DNA of 10,355 nucleotides from Bacteroidota bacterium (GTDB lineage: Bacteria; Bacteroidota; Bacteroidia; Chitinophagales; UBA2359): positions 1 to 10,355 of the forward strand of contig JAHDCM010000088.1 of the NCBI GenBank assembly GCA_020629895.1. Direction: 5' to 3'. Of the stretch, positions 1 to 5,986 are shown one piece after another. How positions within the stretch are numbered: position 1 is the first letter of the stretch; every line of letters starts with the position of its first letter. The position numbers and the translations under genes were made by a program. The notes under the pieces were generated by a model, which was not told where the DNA came from, did not search any database, and was given only the letters and a program-made list of their open reading frames with translations.

Positions 1-6
1 GAGCCT

Positions 7-46
7 TTTGCTGGCAGGGCTGACGGAGGAAGACACTGCCAGCAAA
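7..46. repeat. Stem-loop with perfect 11-bp arms at the left edge
   Basis: The arms TTTGCTGGCAG (7-17) and CTGCCAGCAAA (36-46) are exact reverse complements around an 18-nt loop. No T-tract follows on the plus side, so it is not a convincing rho-independent terminator for a gene entering from the left. It lies just outside the palindromic element at 80-170, in the same ORF-free DNA, and may be a second stem of that repeat family. The first 220 bases contain no credible gene. Confidence 0.6.
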
Positions 47-79
47 TATAGGCGAATAGGTGGGTATGAGACAACTACA

Positions 80-170
80 AGCGAATAGCCCGACCCCATT
101 TTGTTGAAAAAATGCCACCAGCGAGACGCTGGCGGTAGCTTTTTTTTCAACAAAATGGGGACACGCCCAT
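80..170 (-). repeat. Palindromic intergenic element, left copy (long hairpin in a conserved frame)
   Basis: Read on the minus strand the element runs ATGGGCGTGT, a hairpin, then TCGGGCTATTCGCT. In plus coordinates the outer stem arms are 94-112 and 142-160, 19 bp with no mismatch. Inside them sits a second stem, CCAGCG (118-123) and CGCTGG (127-132), closed by AGA. The edges (161-170 and 80-93) match those of the right-hand element at 10146-10241 at 9 of 10 and 11 of 14 positions, whereas the stem sequences are unrelated. From memory, GGGCG-hairpin-TCGGGCT repeats recur between genes in Bacteroidota genomes; that was not checked here. It ends about 50 nt before the first gene of the cluster and contains no ORF or transposase. 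Confidence 0.75.
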
Positions 171-220
171 AAGTATATAGATACAAATAAAATCATTAAT
201 AACAATAAACCTTTATCATT

Positions 221-991
221 ATGACAACTACAACAGAAGTCAATTTTTACAAAAAAGTAGTTTATCGAGATGAGCCTGGTTTCGCACAGGAATTTGCGAA
301 TGATCTGAAAAACAATAAGCTCGTACATTTTTGTGGGCTTCCTGAAGGAACCGATTATATGAAGTTTTATGAAAACTTGGTTGATCAAATTGGCAATGTA
401 TTGATTGTAGATGAAGATGCACTTTCAGGTAATTCGACGGCTAATCGTTGGACGGATATTCGTTATGATGTGGATTTTGCAACTAAGACATTCCGTCATA
501 GTAATACACGACAGCCACTACATACCGATGCGGCTTACACCAATTTTGACCAAGATGTAAACTTTTTCTTTTGCTTGGTTTCTTCGGAAGTAGGAGGTTA
601 TACGACTTTCATTGACTCGGTAGAATTAGTCGCTATCTTGAAAAAGTATTATGCTGAATTATACGAAAAGTTGACTACCACAGAAGTCGTCTTTAATAAG
701 GGAGAAAATCAACGAAAGGTACGCAAGATAATTGCTGAAGATGCGCGTGGTCTTAAAATGAATTGGAATCATTTCCGTATTAGTGATGAAAATAGCCAAG
801 AAGTGAAAGATATGTGTGATGAGTTTCATGAGTTTTTAGAAACGCGTGTCGTAGAGGGGGGCTTATTAACAGGTGTGCGCCTAGAGCCAGGAGAATGTGT
901 ATTTTTTCATGATGACCGCTTATTACATGGTCGTACTTCTTTTATTGGTAGTCGTAATCTAATTAAAGGCGGATTTAATTTCAAAAACTAA
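221..991 (+). CDS. TauD/TfdA-type Fe(II)/2-oxoglutarate-dependent dioxygenase
   Basis: A 256-residue cytoplasmic protein of the clavaminate synthase-like/TauD fold, which uses Fe(II), O2 and 2-oxoglutarate to hydroxylate or desaturate a small substrate. The metal triad is visible: H101 and D103 in LHTDAAY, then H236 in LLHGRTSF. R245, nine residues after H236, is placed to hold the 2-oxoglutarate carboxylate. GGYTTFID (125-132) matches the family's conserved GG-T-F-D stretch. Length is normal for the family. The ATG follows an A/T-rich leader without a recognisable Shine-Dalgarno, and no clear Bacteroidota promoter was found between the upstream repeat and the start. It is the first gene of the co-directional cluster and its stop lies 7 nt before the next start. 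The substrate is unknown. Co-location with sulfotransferases and glycosyltransferases favours a biosynthetic hydroxylation, but sulfonate or sulfate-ester scavenging (TauD or AtsK type) cannot be excluded. Confidence 0.85.
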   Translation: MTTTTEVNFYKKVVYRDEPGFAQEFANDLKNNKLVHFCGLPEGTDYMKFYENLVDQIGNVLIVDEDALSGNSTANRWTDIRYDVDFATKTFRHSNTRQPLHTDAAYTNFDQDVNFFFCLVSSEVGGYTTFIDSVELVAILKKYYAELYEKLTTTEVVFNKGENQRKVRKIIAEDARGLKMNWNHFRISDENSQEVKDMCDEFHEFLETRVVEGGLLTGVRLEPGECVFFHDDRLLHGRTSFIGSRNLIKGGFNFKN

Positions 992-998
992 GCACTTA

Positions 999-1964
999 GT
1001 GAAAGGAAAAACAAAGTCGCAGATATGCAAAATTGGTTTTGGAAGCTGGCAAATCGGTGGAGAAGCCAATTTTGCAGGACGTGTTAATGGTTGGGGACCA
1101 GTAGACGATGAAGCATCTATTAAGGCAGTGGTTTACGCGCTCGAAAATGGAATTAACTTTTTCGATACTGCCGTCGCTTATGGAAATGGCAAATCGGAGC
1201 AGGTTTTAGGGCAGGCATTTCGTTTGGTACCTGATAAAACGCCTATTATTTGCACCAAATTTGGCAGTTATATCAATGAGCAAGGAGTAGCAGTACAAGA
1301 TTTTGGAGAAGCACACCTTCGTCGTAGTATTGAAGGTAGCCTGCAACGACTTCAAAAAGACAAACTGGACATCTTATTACTTCATAACCCACCGAATGAT
1401 TTCGACTGGCACTCATTTGATATAACACCCTATGAACGATGTGTAGCAGAAGGATTGATTGATGCTTATGGCGTTAGTTGTAGAAGCTTGCAAGGTGCGA
1501 TAAACGTATTAGAAGCGGGTTTTGGCTCCGTTATCGAAGCCATTTACAACCCCCTAGATCGTAGAGCGGCCGATGAAGCACTCCCCATAGCACATCAAAA
1601 ACAGGTGCAATTCATTGCTCGTGTGCCACTTTGTTCGGGATTCTTGACACCACGTATCTTGCGATCTCCAAAGACCACTTTTCCTAGTACTGATATTCGT
1701 TCTACATTTAATACAGAACAAACCGATTGGTTGATAGAATCAGCCAAACAACTCGATTTTTTAGATCAAGAAGAGGGCGGCATCAGTGTAAGTGCTTTGC
1801 GCTTTCAATTGGCAAATCCATTCGTAACAGTAGCGATTCCAGGAATGCGTAAGGAGGCTTATGTAAGAGATGCACTAAAAGCACTTGAACTAGGTACCTT
1901 ACCTACTCACCTGCTTGATCGTATTCAACAGACTATCCCACTGACTTTTTATAAGTGGCGATAA
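999..1964 (+). CDS. Aldo/keto reductase
   Basis: A 321-residue NAD(P)H-dependent oxidoreductase with the (beta/alpha)8 aldo/keto reductase fold. The catalytic tetrad is intact: D56 and Y61 in FFDTAVAYG, K87 in CTKFGS, and H129 in LLLHNPP. The N-terminal ICKIGFGSWQIGG is the usual first beta strand and loop. AIPGMRK near residues 278-284 is the expected cofactor-phosphate binding region. The start is GTG: no in-frame ATG lies between the upstream stop and the conserved first strand, so this is the only start that gives a complete domain. It begins 7 nt after the dioxygenase stop and ends 10 nt before the sulfotransferase, consistent with one transcript. The enzyme could reduce an aldehyde or ketone made by the dioxygenase or on a sugar intermediate; its substrate is not evident from the sequence. 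Confidence 0.87.
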   Translation: MKGKTKSQICKIGFGSWQIGGEANFAGRVNGWGPVDDEASIKAVVYALENGINFFDTAVAYGNGKSEQVLGQAFRLVPDKTPIICTKFGSYINEQGVAVQDFGEAHLRRSIEGSLQRLQKDKLDILLLHNPPNDFDWHSFDITPYERCVAEGLIDAYGVSCRSLQGAINVLEAGFGSVIEAIYNPLDRRAADEALPIAHQKQVQFIARVPLCSGFLTPRILRSPKTTFPSTDIRSTFNTEQTDWLIESAKQLDFLDQEEGGISVSALRFQLANPFVTVAIPGMRKEAYVRDALKALELGTLPTHLLDRIQQTIPLTFYKWR

Positions 1965-1974
1965 AAAAATATTC

Positions 1975-2796
1975 ATGTCAAAGCAAATTATTTCTATACA
2001 TGGCGTGCCGCGTTCAGGTACTTCTTGGTTAGCTCATCTGTTTAATAGTTGTGAAGAGGTACGGTTTCGGTATCAACCTTTGTTTGCTTACCGATTTAAG
2101 CATCACTTAAATCTTGAATCAACTTCAGCAGCAGTAAATCAGTTTTTTGACGATCTGTATCAACTCGAATATGATGAGTTTATCTTTCATGGAGAGCATC
2201 AACTGCGCACAGAAGATGGAAGCTATCACGAGTTTGACAAAAAAACAGCCCCTTCTCACCTCGTTATTAAAATGGTGCGGTATCATTTTTTGGTCAAAAA
2301 ATTTCTTGAAGAAGTGCCTAATTTAAAAATTGTAGGCATTGTACGCAATCCCAATGGTGTGATCAACTCTTGGATGAAAGCTCCTAAAGAGTTTGAAAAT
2401 GACTGGGATAAAATGACTGAATGGCGACACGCTATTAATAAGAATGCAGGACGAGCCGAAGAGTACTATGGTTTTGAAAAATGGAAGGAAATAGCCTCTT
2501 TGTTCCTTGATTTAGAGGAAAAATACCCCAAGCGTTTCTACTTAGTCCGATATGAAGATTTAGTAGCTGAAACCCTCAACGAACTAGAAAAAATATTTCA
2601 TTTTTGTGGCTTAGAAGTGACCAAACAGGTACGCGACTTCGTCAACCTATCGCATAGTAAGGAGCTAGGAGACCATCCTTATTCTGTTTTTCGCTTTAAA
2701 GATGTAGCCAAACGCTGGGAGAAAGAATTGGAACCAAGTATCATGCAACAGATAACAGAAGAGGTAAATGGCACACCACTTGCGCGTTTTTTGTAA
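1975..2796 (+). CDS. PAPS-dependent sulfotransferase domain protein (first of two)
   Basis: A 273-residue soluble protein with the P-loop-like sulfotransferase fold, which transfers sulfate from PAPS to a hydroxyl or amine acceptor. The 5'-phosphosulfate loop is IHGVPRSGTSWLAHLF (8-23). The 3'-phosphate site is IVGIVRNPNGVINSWM (119-134), with R124 and S132 in the expected positions. LVRYEDLV (190-197) is the conserved strand after it, and RWEKEL (247-252) corresponds to the C-terminal cofactor-binding segment. The length is typical of a compact bacterial sulfotransferase. No signal peptide or membrane helix is seen, so it should act in the cytoplasm on a precursor. The ATG lies 10 nt after the aldo/keto reductase stop. 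A 72-nt gap without obvious structure separates it from the GT2 gene. The acceptor is unknown; a sugar or lipid hydroxyl is an inference from the neighbours. Confidence 0.85.
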   Translation: MSKQIISIHGVPRSGTSWLAHLFNSCEEVRFRYQPLFAYRFKHHLNLESTSAAVNQFFDDLYQLEYDEFIFHGEHQLRTEDGSYHEFDKKTAPSHLVIKMVRYHFLVKKFLEEVPNLKIVGIVRNPNGVINSWMKAPKEFENDWDKMTEWRHAINKNAGRAEEYYGFEKWKEIASLFLDLEEKYPKRFYLVRYEDLVAETLNELEKIFHFCGLEVTKQVRDFVNLSHSKELGDHPYSVFRFKDVAKRWEKELEPSIMQQITEEVNGTPLARFL

Positions 2797-2868
2797 TTTA
2801 GCGAATCTACACATAATAAAATTCCTAGAACTACTACACTTCTTTGGAACAGAACGAAGCACCATTTT

Positions 2869-3861
2869 ATGCCCTGTATATCCGTTGTAATACCAGTTTT
2901 TCGTAATCAAGGATCACTCATTCCTTCATACAAGCAGATTTCGGCGATTATCAAAAAAGACCTTCCCGAATACGACTTCGAATTCATTTTTACAGATGAT
3001 GGGTCAGATGATAACTCGTTTAATGAACTGATGCAAGTACGAGAACTAGACCCTAAACATGTTCGAGTCATCAAATTTTCCCGAAACTTTGGGCAATTTG
3101 CTGCCATTAATGCTGGTATGCATCGAGCAACTGGCGATATTGCGGTCTGTATTTCAGCCGATTTACAAGACCCTGCTGAGATGATTCCGCAAATGGTACG
3201 TAAAATTGAAGAAGGGCATGACCTTTCCATTGCTCATCGCGTAGCTCGTAATGATGATTTCCTTAAAACAATTACTGCAAAGATGCACTTTCGACTCATG
3301 CGCATCTCGAATCCGAATTTTCCTAAAGGAGGCTTCGATTTCTGGATGGTTAGTCGTAAAGCGTTAAACGCATACAAACAACTCACCGATACTGTACGCA
3401 CCAATCAAGTAGATTTATTATCGCTTGGCTTTAAAGTTGCCTTTTTACCTTATGAACGACGTGTTCGGATGCATGGTAAATCACAGTACAATTTTAGTCG
3501 CAAGGTAAAAGCATCTATCAATCAATTACTGAGTACTTCTTACTGGCCACTTCGCATGGCCTCTACCATTGGCTTTATTACTACAATGGTAGGTTTCCTG
3601 TACGCCCTTAAAATTATTCATGGGTATTTTTTTCGCTCTGTACCCTTTTTGGGTTGGGCACCCATTATGGTCGTTCAATTGATACTTGGTGGTATCATTA
3701 TTTTGATGCTAGGAATAATTGGTGAATATTTGTGGCGTATTTATCACGAAACCAAACGTCGTCCCATCTACTTCATTGATGAAATTTATGAAGGAGAACT
3801 ACAAAAAGACGAATCAATAGACCTTGACGTGACTTATGAAAAAGGCAGCAGGACCACTTAA
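2869..3861 (+). CDS. Family 2 glycosyltransferase, polyprenyl-phosphate sugar synthase type (CsbB/GtrB/ArnC-like)
   Basis: A 330-residue membrane glycosyltransferase. The GT-A domain (about 1-215) begins with ISVVIPVFRNQ, has DDGSDDNS at 43-50 for nucleotide-sugar binding, and SADLQDP at 96-102 supplying the metal-binding acidic residues D98 and D101. NFGQFAAINAGM (73-84) and HGKSQYN (202-208) are typical of the DPM1/CsbB/GtrB branch. Two hydrophobic helices follow (about 231-250 and 264-285), then GEYLWRIYHETKRRPIYFI (286-304), the family's conserved C-terminal signature. Known members move a sugar from a nucleotide donor to undecaprenyl or dolichyl phosphate on the cytoplasmic membrane face. 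The donor sugar is not predictable here. The 3' end overlaps the next gene, a candidate flippase, by 26 nt, which suggests translational coupling and a shared step. Confidence 0.9.
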   Translation: MPCISVVIPVFRNQGSLIPSYKQISAIIKKDLPEYDFEFIFTDDGSDDNSFNELMQVRELDPKHVRVIKFSRNFGQFAAINAGMHRATGDIAVCISADLQDPAEMIPQMVRKIEEGHDLSIAHRVARNDDFLKTITAKMHFRLMRISNPNFPKGGFDFWMVSRKALNAYKQLTDTVRTNQVDLLSLGFKVAFLPYERRVRMHGKSQYNFSRKVKASINQLLSTSYWPLRMASTIGFITTMVGFLYALKIIHGYFFRSVPFLGWAPIMVVQLILGGIIILMLGIIGEYLWRIYHETKRRPIYFIDEIYEGELQKDESIDLDVTYEKGSRTT

Positions 3862-4816
3862 CCAGTATATCAACATCGGAAAAGAATATGCCGCTTTAGG
3901 ACAACAATTTCTCAATTCTAAAGCGGGTTTAGTTGTCAAGCTACTCTTTACGCTCGGTATTCTTACCCTCTTTTTTTTCCAAATTGATTTTGAAAAACTA
4001 ACCGATACCGTTACTGATTTCAAGTGGACGTTTCTCCTCTTGGCAATTGTAATGATGGTATTGCGCAATGTTATTTCTGCTTGGCGTTTTCAGGTAATGA
4101 GTGCTTATATTCACAAGGTACCCTTACTCACCCTCACTAAGCACTACCTCATTGCGTCGATGTTCAATATCTTTTTACCAAGTACCATTGGAGGTGATGC
4201 CCTGCGCGTATTTATGGCCGACAAGGAAGGGATTCCGAAAAAGAAAGGCTTAATGCTGGTACTTTGTGAACGTTTTATCGGCTTATATGCCTTTGGAATT
4301 TTATGCTTTCTAGGTTCTCTTTTTATGCCTTTACCCTGGCACCTTCGCTTAGGCGTTATTGGTATCGCCATTGTATTTAGCATCGGCTTCTGGTTTATCT
4401 TCTTCAAAAAAACAACGGCTAGTTTTATTCCGCAAGCATTTATCGAAATGCGCAAACACAAAGATATTATCTATAAGGCACTAGCTATATCCTTATTTTA
4501 TCAGTTTTTCTCCATCCTTGTTCGCTATATTCTTGCTCTCATGTTTGGTATTGAAATAGCCTTAGCTCCTTTTGTCGTCTTTATTCCACTCATCAATTTT
4601 GTAACGATGATTCCACTCAGTATTGGAGGCATGGGATTCCGAGAACTAGGCTTTGTCTATTTCTTCTCAGAAGTAGCAGGTTATTCTACCGAGATAGCAG
4701 CTTTACTAGCCGTAGGAGCTTATATCCTCATCATTGGAACAGGAATTATCGGAGCCATTGTGTATTTTTATGAAAGCGTTATTTTAGGAATTAAATATCA
4801 ATTAAAAAATAATTAG
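3836..4816 (+). CDS. UPF0104 family integral membrane protein (lysylphosphatidylglycerol synthase TM/MprF flippase-like)
   Basis: A 326-residue polytopic protein with about eight hydrophobic segments from residue 32 to 315 and no soluble domain. The family hallmarks are present: FLPSTIGGDALRVF (113-126), CERFIGLYAF (144-153), and the PLSIGGMGFRELG motif (260-272). PF03706 proteins match the membrane half of MprF, which flips aminoacylated lipids, and free-standing copies often sit beside DPM1-like GT2 genes. The start ATG lies inside the GT2 gene (26-nt overlap) and no later in-frame Met would keep the first helix, so the overlap is probably real. In this context it could flip the lipid-linked sugar made by the GT2. 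Flipping by stand-alone members is an inference, not an established activity. Confidence 0.87.
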   Translation: MKKAAGPLNQYINIGKEYAALGQQFLNSKAGLVVKLLFTLGILTLFFFQIDFEKLTDTVTDFKWTFLLLAIVMMVLRNVISAWRFQVMSAYIHKVPLLTLTKHYLIASMFNIFLPSTIGGDALRVFMADKEGIPKKKGLMLVLCERFIGLYAFGILCFLGSLFMPLPWHLRLGVIGIAIVFSIGFWFIFFKKTTASFIPQAFIEMRKHKDIIYKALAISLFYQFFSILVRYILALMFGIEIALAPFVVFIPLINFVTMIPLSIGGMGFRELGFVYFFSEVAGYSTEIAALLAVGAYILIIGTGIIGAIVYFYESVILGIKYQLKNN

Positions 4817-4837
4817 GGCATGTCCCTTACATGAAAA

Positions 4838-4901
4838 ATGTGCGACATACTAAATGCGATATGTAATGATAAAATATCATCGCACATCGCACATCGCACA
4901 T
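4838..4901. repeat. Heptamer tandem repeat with overlapping stem-loops ahead of the second sulfotransferase gene
   Basis: Three exact head-to-tail copies of CGCACAT occupy 4881-4901. Each copy, with the T before it, is complementary to ATGTGCGA at 4838-4845, so three registers of the same 8-bp stem are possible. Between these arms ATGATA (4866-4871) and TATCAT (4875-4880) form a 6-bp hairpin with an AAA loop, and GCGAT (4856-4860) can pair with ATCGC (4879-4883) instead. The block sits in the only sizeable structured gap within the cluster, ending 16 nt before the ATG at 4918. Just upstream, GGGCATGTCCC (4816-4826) overlaps the last base of the UPF0104 stop codon. Confidence 0.7.
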
Positions 4902-4917
4902 CGTATAAGTGCAAATC

Positions 4918-5925
4918 ATGGTCAAACCGCCACTACATATCTTCTTCATCGTTGGACGCATTCGCTCTGGCACCACCCTACTCGCCCGAATGCTCAACAA
5001 CCACCCAGCTATCTTTTTACCACAAGAGTCGCCTTTTATCATGAATCTATACCAGAAACATGCAAAGGTAAAAGAGTGGCATAAAAAACAGATACTCGCC
5101 TTTTACAACGATCTGTGGAAAGAAGTACGCCTGACACAATACTGGAAACTCCATGAGCAAAAAGAGGCCTTAAAAGCGGACTTATTAGCTCTAGCGGGAA
5201 AGGCTAATTTTGCGGACTTGAGTAAGGCGGTTATTTATCGTCGTGCCTGTATGCGCGAAAGAGGTGCAGCCTGTATGATGGGAGATAAAAATCCAAGCTA
5301 TGCTTTGTATGTTGACGACTTAGTAAAGGCATTTCCCAATGCGCCTATTATCTTACTAGTACGAGATGCTCGCGACAATATCCTTTCTTGTCAACGAGTG
5401 AGTTTTGACTTTAACGATCCGATTGTACTAGCTGAGAGATGGCGTTTTTTTAACAAAGAGGTGTTAGCGGCCCACAAACGGCACCCCCAACAAACCATAC
5501 TAGTTCGCTTTGAAGATATTTTGGCGCAACCAGAAAAAACCCTTCAAAAAATTTGTACCCACTTGGGCTTGCAATTTGAACCAGCGATGTTAGAGTTTTA
5601 TAAAAAAGAAGAACATCTAAAATTAGAGAGCTGGAAAAACTTTTATAGTCGTCCTTTAGAAAAAAGTAAAATTAGCAAGTGGAAGGAGAAAATGCCTGCT
5701 CAAGAGATACAGTATGCAGAGTTAATTAACAAAAAGCTACTTCAACGACTAGGCTATGAAGTAACCAACCAGCATTTCCCAGCCTCTTCATATTTCAAAA
5801 TAATACCAGGTGTCTTACTAGCAAAGGCGGCAAACTGGCTCGAACAATATATTTATTACATTCCAGTGAATATTCGCGTCACAATTATCAACACCTATCG
5901 TCGCATTACCAAAACTTTGAAGTAA
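4918..5925 (+). CDS. Sulfotransferase family protein (second of two, Sulfotransfer_3-like)
   Basis: A 335-residue PAPS-type sulfotransferase clearly different from the one at 1975-2796. The PAPS loop is FIVGRIRSGTTLLARML (10-26). GDKNPSYALYVDDL (122-135) precedes the 3'-phosphate site IILLVRDARDNILSC (144-158), with R149 and S157 placed as expected. LVRFEDIL (195-202), then PEKTLQKICTHLGL (205-218), completes the usual C-terminal part of the catalytic fold. After about residue 285 comes a tail rich in aromatic and basic residues (KAANWLEQYIYYI and onward) that may lie on the membrane or contact a partner; this is an inference. I chose the ATG at 4918. A GTG at 4909 in the same frame would add three residues and start closer to the heptamer repeat, so it is less likely. 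The acceptor is unknown. Position between a candidate flippase and a GT-C protein suggests sulfation of the same glycan or lipid. Confidence 0.85.
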   Translation: MVKPPLHIFFIVGRIRSGTTLLARMLNNHPAIFLPQESPFIMNLYQKHAKVKEWHKKQILAFYNDLWKEVRLTQYWKLHEQKEALKADLLALAGKANFADLSKAVIYRRACMRERGAACMMGDKNPSYALYVDDLVKAFPNAPIILLVRDARDNILSCQRVSFDFNDPIVLAERWRFFNKEVLAAHKRHPQQTILVRFEDILAQPEKTLQKICTHLGLQFEPAMLEFYKKEEHLKLESWKNFYSRPLEKSKISKWKEKMPAQEIQYAELINKKLLQRLGYEVTNQHFPASSYFKIIPGVLLAKAANWLEQYIYYIPVNIRVTIINTYRRITKTLK

Positions 5926-5986
5926 ATTTGAACTTCATTACTTACTCAGACTTATGATTTTTTTTGGGTAAAACCCCTTATGTGTT

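Noticed and set aside
4144..4461. Minus-strand reading frame of about 105 codons inside the UPF0104 gene
   Set aside because: It lies wholly antisense to a well-supported membrane protein with conserved motifs and has no recognisable features of its own.
4881..4901. Possible mini CRISPR or direct-repeat array
   Set aside because: The repeated unit is only 7 bp, head to tail with no spacers, and no cas genes are present.
4838..5084. Two short plus-strand reading frames over the heptamer repeat and the start of the second sulfotransferase
   Set aside because: They are repeat-derived or out-of-frame with a clear sulfotransferase, and their translations show no recognisable domain.
5917..5977. 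Small hairpins between the second sulfotransferase and the YfhO-like gene (TGAAGT/ACTTCA and GGGT/ACCC)
   Set aside because: Stems are only 4-6 bp and have no downstream T-tract in the plus direction, so an internal terminator is not supported.
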